Positions 12,298 to 21,452 of a stretch of 64,000 nucleotides of DNA are shown piece after piece. The translations under genes and the position numbers were made by a program. This DNA is from Pseudocercospora fijiensis CIRAD86 (taxonomy: Eukaryota; Ascomycota; Dothideomycetes; Mycosphaerellales; Mycosphaerellaceae), in the NCBI RefSeq assembly GCF_000340215.1, contig NW_006921539.1, positions 312,471 through 376,470 of the forward strand. The letters run 5' to 3'. Every line of letters begins with the position of its first letter. Position 1 is the first letter of the stretch. Under the pieces are notes generated by a model. It made no database searches. It was not told the origin of the DNA and saw only the letters and a program-made list of their open reading frames with translations.

Positions 12298-13833
12298 GTC
12301 GACGGGAAAGCTAGTATTAGCAAGTTACACGTTATAGAGACCGTCTTATTAAAGCTCGAAGCACTTACCGATAAGTTTAACAACTCGGATACTAGATATC
12401 CGGATCTTTAGATAGAGAATCCTATTATCCGACTAGCACCTACGGGTACTACTACTAATAGCATTAAAGGTAGTACTTTGTATAGCTTCTTTAAGTTGCC
12501 CTTAAAGATAAAAGAGTATATTCCGCTAGATAGCTAGGCGCTTACTAACTTCTAAGATCGTATAGGCTAGATTAAGTATATTATTATTAATAAGAAGTCT
12601 ATAATAGACCTTACTATACTTTACTAGATCGATCGTCGACTTCGCTAGGTTAGTTATTCCGCTCTATAGAGCTAAGGACCCGATACTACTCTCCTATTTA
12701 GCGGCAGATGTGTTACTATTATAGGTAACTTTAACTAGCTTCTGCCCGTCGGCGGCAAGCTACTATTCTTAAAGCTTGCTAACCTCCGTACGCCTAAGGA
12801 CATTGCTAGATACGAGGCTTATTAACTGTTTAACTAGACTATCTAGCTAAGCGTAATCTATCGATAGTAGGGTAATAATCCCCGATCTATTGCCTTCCGC
12901 GATACTTTAGAGAGCCTTCGAAATGCTCTAGCTAGTATAACTATATCTTACTAGGAGATATTATGTTCCTATATAAAGACATTACTACCTTAAGCAGAAT
13001 AAGACGCCTTTAAGGCCGCTATTCGGCTTTACCTATATAAGAAGCAAGTTAACGCCTACAACTAAGACGCTATACGAGATAACAACACTCCTATTAAGGT
13101 CGCTAAGGCTAATTACGTTAGCGCCGAGGCAGCTAAGACATCGTATAAGAACGGTAGCAATCTATACCCGCGGTTGCTATTATATATCGGTGCCCGTATT
13201 ATAGTTACGTAGAATCTATAGACTAAGGGAGGTATTGTTAACGGCAGTATAGGCACCGTTGTTAACATTGTCTAGGAAGCTACTAATAATAATCCTAATA
13301 ATATCCTTTAGCGCTTGCCTACCGTCCTTCTTATTAAGCTTAATAAATACTCCGGGCTAACCTTTAACTAGGAATTTAACGAGGATAGTAGTAGAGGGTT
13401 GCCTCGTAGCGTAGTACTAGTCGTTCTAGTTTAACGAGAGTAGCTACACAATTAGAACTAGAACAGTCCGTATATACGTACGCAGTTCCCCTTAACAATC
13501 GCATACGCAATTACTATCTATAAGGCATAGGGCATAACTTTAGACAAAGCCGTTCTAGATATCTCTAAGAAGGACTTTACTATCGGCTTAACCTATATTA
13601 GCGTCTCGCGGGTGCATAGTCTAGACGATGTTATATTCGAAGTACCTTTTAACTTCTATAACTACTTTAAGATAGTTAAAGTACTACCTATAGTAGTAAC
13701 TCGATATACCGACCTAGTCCGTCGTCGCCTACAACGCTTACTCCTAGAAGGGCTTATTCTTTCTTCTACGCTACTACGTCCTAATACTAAGCTAGTTAAT
13801 TCGATAACTAACTTAGCTACTTATACTAAGTAG
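12298..13833 (+). pseudogene. PIF1-type helicase domain remnant of the Helitron
   Basis: One reading frame, interrupted only by stops such as TAG, runs through the whole domain. It shows a damaged Walker A loop at 12,304-12,327 (GKASISKL where GxAGTGKS is expected), then RLAPTGTTTNSIKG (family: LAPTGxAAxNIxG), IINKKSII (Walker B region), NFNQLLPVGG (family: DFxQLPPV), and a C-terminal AITIYKAQGITLDKAV and YISVSRV matching motifs V and VI. The last 73 codons (13,612-13,833) are still open. The order and spacing of motifs are those of PIF1 helicases in Helitrons. Confidence 0.78.
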
Positions 13834-14613
13834 TAGCGCGATAGGCTCGATGCCTAGCGAGCTAAGTAGGTAGGTTAAGATAAGGCTCGCAAGAAGTAAG
13901 AGATATTGCAGCACTTAAAGAATCTATAGTCTATTAATCGTATAGAGTAGCTTCGAGCCTAACTTTAGGCTAATCTACGCTTGCTATATAAGATTACTGC
14001 TCTTATATAGTGCTATATACGCGCTTCTCTAGAAGCTTATAACTTCCGCTATCCCCTCGCTAAGGGCAGTATTAACGCTAAGCTAGTATAAGGATTAGTT
14101 AGCTAGTTCGAAGCTCTCTATCCGTAATATGCTCCTCCGCTACTATAGATAGCACTTCTATAGCCCTAGGTATAGTTAGGCCCTCCTCTTTTATCCGACC
14201 CTCTACTAGTATATTCTGTTAGTATATATCTAGTATATGCTCTAGCAGCTACTCCTACTAAGACGACCGAGTTGTTCGCGCGCGTTAATACTAACCGTAA
14301 GAAAGCGTAATAGGCTCGGTAGACAATTAATCTTCTAAATGCTAAGGGCCCTACTAAATCTAGTTTACTACTTCTAGAGCGTCTCCTAGAAGATTAGTAT
14401 AACGATACTAACATACTCGACGCTATTTAGCCTAGTAAGACTCTTAGCTTTAGGGAATTTGCGCTATAGTTTACTAACGCTTATAAAGAATAGTAGGTCG
14501 ATTAGTAGCGACTTAGAGAGGTTGTTCTAACTATTGCTAGAGTTATAATTACTTTGCGAGGCTAGACCCGCCTCCTTATACGATAGGCTAACTTCTAAGA
14601 TAATAAGATAATC

Positions 14614-14667
14614 GATAAGTAGGAGGTAATAGATAATTAGGAGGTAATAGATAATTAGGAGGTAATA
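14614..14667. repeat. 18-bp tandem repeat, three copies, near the Helitron 3' end
   Basis: Three 18-bp units (GATAATTAGGAGGTAATA, the first with one change) occupy 14,614-14,631, 14,632-14,649 and 14,650-14,667. In the former coding frame TAG would correspond to Gln, so the array may have encoded a short repeated DNQEVI peptide at the C-terminus of the element's protein. Confidence 0.85.
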
Positions 14668-14715
14668 GATAATAGTGAATAGGCTAATAATAATTAGGAC
14701 ATGGTTAATAGCTAA

Positions 14716-15066
14716 TAGATGATTCTCTTCAATGGATTGCTAACTACGAGCTTTGTTGGCAAGGCTGACTTGTTATCCGCCGCTCGCCTCCGGCTTCGCT
14801 CGGCCATCCTGACCTGCACCGCGGGTCTACGGATACTTTATAAGCACACAGCCTTGTCCTTTGCCAAGTCCAGACCCTTCGTTGGCGGAAAGTCTGGAGG
14901 CATTAAGAAACCAACATCAACCAGGGTCCGGTGTCCGACCAGCATCTGGCATATTAATGACACGAAGCCTCCTCCTGTAAATGCAACATCACAGTAACAC
15001 GATTTCCTGACCTTTACATTCTGCACTTCAACACGCTCACTTGACCTGTTTCGACAGCGATAAAAT
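14716..15066. promoter_or_regulatory. Non-RIP flank and presumed promoter of the 15,067 gene
   Basis: Composition changes abruptly here to normal genomic sequence with plenty of CA and TG. No convincing gene was found; the 92-codon ORF at 14,719 is probably chance. A CTTTATAAG element lies at about 14,832, some 225 bp upstream of the next start codon, and could be a TATA-like site. Confidence 0.4.
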
Positions 15067-15829
15067 ATGAAGCCTTCCACCATCCTCTTCTGCGCCACCA
15101 CCGCCCAAGCCGCCGTCGTCTGGTGGCCACAACAGCAACCCCATCACCCCCCAGGAGAGCCATGTCCCCATCACCGTCAAGAAGGCCAAGTCTCCGAACA
15201 CGTCACACAAACCGGTCCTTTCTCTCTCCGCTTCCCATTCTTCAGACACATCCGCATCACCTGGCCACTTTCCCACAGACCCATCCTTCCATCTCCCGCT
15301 GAGATTGCCGATCAAGTTTTCGATGACATTGATCGACCTCCACAAGCCGAACCCATTCAGCAACAAGAAGAGGAGAAGGAAGTGACCATTCTGCCATATA
15401 CTGGACATCTTGACCCCGAGGATTTCCCTCCGAAGGCGGAAGAATTTAAGCCTGAAGAAGAAGAGGACGAGGAGGAAGATGAAGATGAAGAAGAAGAAGA
15501 AGTTCATGAAGACCTTCGTCGTAGGGCAAAACCGGCCAACAAACATAGAAGACTCGGACGACGTGAATTCCTGCCAGGTTAGTTCCTTACTCCTCCCTCC
15601 CGCCAATTCAATATACCTTTTTCTACGGACAGTGTGACGGACGAGATGTTTTTTCTTTCGCGTTTTCAAGCAAGCACATCTTGCCACATCTTTTTTTTTC
15701 TCTCTTAATTCTGGCAGCCCCCCCCCCCCCCGACAAAATCATGACTTCGCTGCATTGCCTGCCTGCCTGAGCCCTGCAATCCGTCATGATCGCTAACACC
15801 CCTTCGTGCATTCAGGTCCTGCGATTTAA
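15067..15829 (+). CDS. Small secreted acidic protein, unknown function
   Basis: The predicted protein has about 174 residues. It begins with a likely signal peptide (MKPSTILFCATTAQA), then a Trp/Gln/Pro/His-rich stretch. The second half is dominated by a glutamate/aspartate run (residues about 130-146) followed by a basic tail. I model one intron, 15,578-15,815: donor GTTAGT, branch CGCTAAC, acceptor TTCAG. The second exon adds only a few codons ending GPAI. Without splicing the frame stops two codons later anyway, giving 171 residues. A run of 14 C sits in the intron. No domain is recognised. The position about 350 bp from a dead transposon block, the small size and the signal peptide resemble candidate effectors, but that is only an inference. 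Confidence 0.5.
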
Positions 15830-16271
15830 ATTCCTACACGGTATAAAAGAACGAAGAACTATTCTTCTGCCCACACACACACACCACCCGGGGATATGGA
15901 CAATGTGCCGAGTGGTGGAAGAGATTACACACAATAGTAGTTACCTAGTATCTCTTCATGGTTTTTAAAGGCACGGAGAGTAAATGTTTTTGGTTGTTCA
16001 GAATTGAAGATTTTATGATTTAGAGTACTGTACCGTGTTCCTATATTCGCAAAGTTTTTTTTTTGTGAAATGAATGAGAGAGAGATGTAACCTATGAATT
16101 GATTGATAGGATCCGGATTCCTTGAGTTTGTTTTGACATGTCGTTTTGGTTTTGGTTTTGAAGATTCCACGTAAGAGAGAGAAATGAAATGACATGAATT
16201 CTTTGTTGCTGGCCTGCTTAAATTCCTTCTCTTCTCTCACATTCATGAATTATGAGTTCTAGTATTTTGAT
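15830..16271. other. Intergenic, AT-rich; no gene seen
   Basis: The region lies between the 3' ends of two convergent genes. It has long T-rich and A-rich tracts, as expected of untranslated 3' regions. No gene or repeat was recognised. Confidence 0.6.
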
Positions 16272-18568
16272 TTATAAGTAGTTAGTGGTGATGTTATAAT
16301 ATCTAGTAAACATCTCCCACATACGATCAACACTCACGACTTCAAACTCCTTGCCCAAATTCTGGACGAGCGTGCTGATATTTCCCGGCGTTGTGTCCCA
16401 AGCATAAAGTGCACAATCCACGAATAAAGGTGTCCTGCCACCGAAATAGTCCTTTGAGATATTTCCTAGTCGCGCCAGGCCTTGCTCCACACCACTGATC
16501 GAAGCGAGTCCCGCGACAGCTACACCGGTCCTTGTAATATTAATGCCGTAGGGATTCTTCGCTCCGCGCGCAGTATCGGCCGAGATACCGAGAAGTTCTG
16601 GACCCAGAGCATCATGGTACGTGGAAATGATATCTTCGGATAGAGGGACGAGGGTGCTGTTGATACGATTGTAGATCCAGATTGAATTACTGCCGACTCC
16701 TGTTCGTTTGGAATACCGAGCGGTCTGGTCGAGAAAGAGGCGGAGATCTTGCTTGGGCCAATTTACTGGGAAGGTGTAGCCTGCTCCGCTAGGTCCTAGG
16801 ACGAAAGAGTCATTCTCGGTTGCTGTGGCTTGAAAGTAACCTACAATGTTGGGGGCTATGTCGATGAGGAGAGGATTTATTGTCCATGACATTGGAACTT
16901 TGCCTCGGGCTGTGTCGTCCCATAGGAGACGCATGCGGTGTTGCGAGTATTGGATGTTGTCACCTTCGGTCCAGGTGAGAGAGATGTAGATTTTGTCTTC
17001 GATGGGCTTGACAGCAGAGGATTTGTAGGGTGGTTCTGCCTCTTTTGTCAATCGTGGTCTCCAGAGTAGTTTTTTGAGACCGCTCATAAGACTGCCATTG
17101 AAGAAGTTGTCAGCAGCTACAACGTAGACACTTTTCTGAGCTGTTTGCGTGACGCCACTCATTTCGTCTCCGTTAGGAAACCAGCCCATATATGCTGAGT
17201 TCGAGTCCAAGGAATCTAAAATCTTGTGAAGGAGAGGGACTTCGTCTCTGTTGTTAGGATCGAGCCATATGCACGGAGCACTTGTTGCTGCGATGTAGTC
17301 CCGAAATACTGCGTTGAGCCTTCTCGTAACAGGTAAGTCTGTCGTAATAGCCACATCGTATTGTCCATGCATGGTCAGATTGACGACGAATGAGCCTGAG
17401 CCATTTGGAACCTTGAATCCATACACTATGTATGCTTTGCCACCTGCTGCCCGTGAGCCCCAGGGATAGTCGCCAAGTGATGAGCCACCCCAATCCACTA
17501 GAAACACCTCTTCTTCCAACGTTCCTGGTGCGAAATCGGCAATCGTCATGTCATCCATGGTCGCAAGCACGTGCGAAACCGTAGGACCATTTCCATCTTC
17601 TTCGAATGCATCCTTGATGCGAAGATAGATCATATCGTCCAGCCTGGCTTTTGACAGAAGAGAAGTCAGATCAACAGGGTATGTAGCATTATTGGAAGCA
17701 TCTAGAGTGTGATTGGCGTCTTTGGTGATGTTCGTCCAGGAGGCATTCGTGTTCTGAATGGTCTCCTGTGGGCGGATTGCCGTGATCATGCGCTTGGTGG
17801 TTGTCGAATAGAGTTGGGTCAAGCCATACTCATACACATCGAGCTTATTCTTGAACATGCCACGGAGGTCGTGAGTGATCGTTAGATTGTGAGCTTTCGC
17901 CAGCTCTGCGTTAGTGATCACCTACCAGATCGACGAATCAAGTCAGCATAAATATTGAAGGTGTGGAGCAGGTCCTCCTTGCCAGATGTGGATAATGCTA
18001 GGTTGGACTCAGACCGTGATTATACTCAGTACGCTGGAATTGCGTGTAGAGACTCAAGCTACGATTCAATTTCTGAGCCCCCAGGCTTGATCTCACTTAC
18101 CAAATCGTGCATTCCTGCTAACGTGGTCGCTAAATTGATCATGTCTGGAAGGTCTTCATCGTACAGGACAGCTCCTTTGATGTCGGCCTCGTATTTATTG
18201 AGAAGCTGGAGAGGCGACTCCGAGACATCATGGACATCTATTTGGTTCGCGATTCCTTGTAGCCATGCCTGATGACTGTAATTGACGCCTTCGGGGTCGT
18301 CACCTGTCTTGTCCCAGTATAGGTAGATACGAGGTTCTTTCCGATTGACAATGCCTTGCAATGTTACGAGTAGACCTTGTTCTTCTCCGCTCAAGTATGT
18401 GATGTCTGCTGCGTCGATGGATTTTGCAACGTCAGGAAAATCCGGCAAGGCTCGATCTTTTGGCCATTCTAGACTGGAGACACTCGGAAGATAGCAGACG
18501 GCTAGACCGAGGTGGTGAAGCAGGAAGTAATACATTGAGTAAGTTCTGCACCTGGACCCAATATCCAC
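16272..18568 (-). CDS. Secreted GxGYxYP-domain protein (putative glycoside hydrolase family)
   Basis: Two exons are supported: 18,101-18,568 and 16,272-17,921, joined in phase 0 by an intron with donor GTAAGT and acceptor TAG. The join gives HDL-VITNAEL. Exon 1 carries GIVNRKEPRIYL, a hallmark of the GxGYxYP N-terminus. Exon 2 carries GAGYTFP, matching the family's name motif, at about residue 524. A Met at 18,535 starts a good signal peptide (MYYFLLHHLGLAVCYLPSVSS), giving 694 residues; the Met at 18,568 would add 11. Many N-glycosylation sequons (NAS, NIT, NHT, NAT, NLT, NGS) support secretion. The family is related to carbohydrate-active enzymes but no substrate is established, so enzyme activity is inferred only. 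Confidence 0.82.
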
Positions 18569-19405
18569 AGACTTATCGGATTTGCTCCCCTCAATGCCGT
18601 GGGAATGTGACCTTCACCACTATTCACGGATGTGAGGAGGTCGAGAAACATCCTTGCTTGATCCTCTGATAGGCCATCGATGTGTCGCATTACTTTGAAC
18701 CGATCTGAGATCGCATTTAGCCGGAGGATATTTGGAGAACATTTGCGGGTGGATATTATTCTTGCTTCAGATTACACATTCACAAAGCCAGACCAGACGC
18801 CGATCCGTCCCATAGCGACAATATTCGCAAATGTGCTCTCTACATCCTCGGTTTCCACCACAATAATGAGCCGAGACGGAAAATTGACCGATCTTCGGTG
18901 GAGTGCGCTTTCGCTGCACCTCCAGTCCACTACGCTTGTGCTGCATCCAAGACGATTTCCGCTTGTGCCATTCGAGCTCGCAAGTCATACGCCATCACAT
19001 AGATGATAGCTCTGCCCGATATCACGCAAGGCCGGTATGATTGTTACGACAAAGCACTGAGGTGCTCTGCTATGTAGCAGGTGATGTGCAGCTGTACTGC
19101 CGTGGCTTTGAGAGTCCGCTTCTGTCGGTCGACTGTCGCTCGACGAGCATATCCCAGTTTCGGCAAGGTGACGAAAAGGTCTACCGAGAGGTCGGCATAC
19201 CGGTGGAATCAAGAAGGCTGTTCCTCTTGACGCAATACATGCTGCCGAATGCAATGCTCGGGAATGCAGTCTTCAAGCTTTTTCCCTGTCTTGTGCGTTC
19301 TCGATGCATGTGATCCTGGCCTGGATTCTCCTGCTCCTGCGCCCGATCACAGCGGGTTCGCGCGGATGCGTAGTCTTAGAGATGCGATGTCCTATACTGC
19401 CTCAG
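18569..19405. other. Intergenic; no gene supported
   Basis: Several overlapping ORFs of 60-110 codons occur on both strands, but none shows a known motif, a good start context or splice signals. It probably contains the promoter of the GxGYxYP gene and the 3' region of the CoA-binding gene. Confidence 0.5.
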
Positions 19406-19960
19406 TCAGAGAAAGCGAATACCGAGCCTACCATCGCGGTCGACTTGCCGACTTGCCGTGGACTTGGGCTTGTCCTTCTGGGCATTCCTTTTCGCAGCGC
19501 GTAGGGCGGTATCTCCATCAACGAGAACACACCATCCCTCGCGACCGACTGTGCCCTCCACGTAACCTCCCACCGCGCCGCCTGGGAAGTTCTCGACCGC
19601 GTAATTCAGCTCCTTATCTGTGAAGGTACCGGGCTGCAGCCATACTGCCAATATGCCAGACTCTTTGGCTTCTTGTAGGAGCTTCGCGGTGATAGGTGGA
19701 GGTGTGATGATCGAGAGGCTAGTCTTTGTCGGATCTGATAGCTTTGATGGCGATGCGACAGTCTCGTACTCTGCGCCGCGCACTTTGACGTGTGAGCAGT
19801 TTGGATTTATTGGTGTGGCTGGCAGGTTGTGGTTGAGATACCACTTGAATATGCGATGCCCGAACTTGGAGGGAGTCGAGGATGCGCCGGCGACCGCGAA
19901 CTGCTTCGCACTGAAGAACTTGACGGCAGCCGACTGCATGTCGACGGGATGAGAATTCAT
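19406..19960 (-). CDS. CoA-binding domain protein (YccU-like Rossmann fold)
   Basis: The protein has 184 residues in one exon. The N-terminal part holds a CoA_binding_2 type nucleotide fold: FAVAGASSTPSKFGHRIFKW at about residues 21-40, followed by LPATPINP, and QPGTF at about residues 109-113. These are the usual landmarks of the small YccU/YneT-like proteins found in bacteria and fungi. The family binds CoA in structural studies but its cellular role is not settled. The start may be Met1 or Met8. It is transcribed divergently from the HIT gene, with 162 bp between the two starts. The last 30 residues are basic and polar and look disordered. Confidence 0.8.
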   Translation of the reverse strand: MNSHPVDMQSAAVKFFSAKQFAVAGASSTPSKFGHRIFKWYLNHNLPATPINPNCSHVKVRGAEYETVASPSKLSDPTKTSLSIITPPPITAKLLQEAKESGILAVWLQPGTFTDKELNYAVENFPGGAVGGYVEGTVGREGWCVLVDGDTALRAAKRNAQKDKPKSTASRQVDRDGRLGIRFL

Positions 19961-20122
19961 GTAGTCATTGAGTGTATAGCAGTAGACTGTGATCTGGAGA
20001 TCGCGGGAGCTGTACAGACAGTAAATAAATCATGGTCGCAGATGGCGTCATTTCCATGCCTTGGTCGTCTCATCTACAACCTTGGAACTTCCTCTACTTC
20101 ACATCGATTATATCGGATCCCA
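19961..20122. promoter_or_regulatory. Shared divergent promoter region
   Basis: Only 162 bp separate the start codons of the CoA-binding gene (minus strand) and the HIT gene (plus strand), so both promoters must lie here or overlap the neighbouring gene. No clear TATA box was identified. Confidence 0.5.
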
Positions 20123-20748
20123 ATGAGTGAACCCAATTCCCAGATGGCTTCATTCCCAGGCCGAGCGATCAAGTTCGCTGCCTTCAACGTCACCTCCCAA
20201 GTACAACTCGCCTTCGCAAATCATAGCTCCGACGCACAGGCTAAGGATAGAGGTAGGTATTCCACATCACAAAACACTCCTTCGCCATAGTAAATCTCAA
20301 ACCTCTACTACCGGGACATATCTTGGTCTCGCCGATTCGAGTTCTACCCACCCTCTCCGACTTGAGCAAAGATGAGATCTCGGACCTGTTCATTACCGTA
20401 ACGCGCGTGCAGAAGACATTGAAGAGGCTATATAAGGCAGATGCGTTCAACGTCGCAGTGCAGGATGGCAAAGCTGCAGGACAGAGTGTTCCTCATGTAC
20501 ATGTGCATGTGATCCCCCGAACGGAAGGCGATCCGGCTGGAGATGACAAGATACACGAATGGCTGGAAGGGGAAGAGGGAAATATTGGCAAGCACCAGAA
20601 TGTTGCTGAAGAAGCTGTGAGAAAGGTTGGTGAGTGGCCCAAGGATGAGGAGAGAAAGCCGCGTACGAAAGAAGAGATGGAGAAGGAGGCGGCGTGGTTG
20701 AGAGAAGAGACTGCAAAGGATGAGCGTGAAGAGGCCCTAAAGCTCTGA
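20123..20748 (+). CDS. HIT-family nucleotide hydrolase (Fhit/Hnt2-like)
   Basis: There are two exons, 20,123-20,200 and 20,257-20,748, with a 56-bp intron (donor GTACAA, branch GGCTAAG, acceptor GTAG). The join is in phase 0 and restores NVTSQ-VFHITKHSFAIVNLKP. This matches the start of the Fhit fold, where FxxTxxSxALVNLKPLLPGHxLV is typical. The catalytic histidine triad is in PHVHVHVIPR. Fhit-type enzymes split diadenosine polyphosphates such as Ap3A and Ap4A. A second in-frame Met at 20,144 would give 182 rather than 189 residues. The charged C-terminal tail after the triad (KDEERKPRTKEEMEKEAAW) is longer than in human FHIT but common in fungal versions. Confidence 0.88.
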
Positions 20749-21452
20749 AATGTGCTGAAGCTGTAGATCGTCGACAGCGGCTCCCCGATGCGCTGTCGTC
20801 ACCCATCTCAGAAATCTGGCTTCCTCCCGGGTGGAAGGCTAGGAGACTGGCCCTTCAGCTTCAGCGTCGTGGCATGAGCATGAAGTTCTCGTATGACCAG
20901 GCACGATACTAAGAAAGCTATCCACGCGCCGCGCCGTCGTCGTGAACGTATACAAGACGTCTCTACCTATCTCCTCCAATCGTGACTCTCCTGGTGTTAC
21001 CTCTGCTGATATTTTCGAAAATGTCCTCGCTCGTGATCAGAGCATACCTATTCAAGAAGCAACAAAAAAAAAGCGCAGTTCAGCTCTCTTCCCTCCAACA
21101 ATAGCAACAACAACAGCGAAAACCTTCCCCCTCCTTTTAACCCCCTCCTAGGTGTAGGGGTTACTATAGAAAAGAATTCGCAAACTTCATTAGATCTCAA
21201 ATGTATGTTTTGAACCTGTGATTAGTTTCACTTCCTTCCCCGATTACGCAGAGCAGGATTCTTGATGCGCTTCCCTCAAGACATAACATCCAAAAAGCCG
21301 AGCCAAGAGACAAAAGGCACAGCTCATAAGATAATGTGAGAAAGAATATTGAATATAAACACATCGAAAAGTGCCGACGAGCTCCAGTACTTAGCTCATC
21401 GATTCATAAATACATCAATAGGCATAGGCATATCTTTCTAGCGAGAACGCTA
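20749..21452. other. Intergenic between convergent genes; no gene seen
   Basis: The stretch contains poly-A and poly-T tracts and AATAAA-like sequences expected of 3' untranslated regions. Short ORFs here lack any recognisable feature. Confidence 0.5.

Larger units (their letters stand above)
7080..14715 (+). mobile_element. RIP-degraded Helitron (Rep-helicase) relic
   Basis: Two conserved parts of a fungal Helitron RepHel protein can be read through stops. First, a Helitron-like N domain near 9,300-10,700. Second, a PIF1-type helicase in one frame from about 12,298 to 13,833. Candidate 3' terminus: CTAA at 14,712-14,715 followed by T, which fits the CTRR^T rule for Helitrons; no convincing 16-20 bp terminal hairpin was seen next to it. 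The RIP-type composition ends within a few tens of bases of this point. The 5' TC end is not resolved, so the start given is approximate. Nothing in the element can encode an intact protein. Confidence 0.75.

Noticed and set aside
15037..15687. 216-codon minus-strand ORF
   Set aside because: It is the antisense of the small acidic protein gene and its poly-Phe run mirrors the glutamate codons; no features of its own.
18502..18690. Possible extra upstream exon of the GxGYxYP gene
   Set aside because: The ORF is in another frame and does not join to the known first exon with plausible splice sites; the signal peptide at 18,535 makes it unnecessary.
19406..19420. Read-through of TGA CTG at the end of the CoA-binding gene
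   Set aside because: The next base triplet is CTG rather than CTA and the frame closes after a few codons with no signal.
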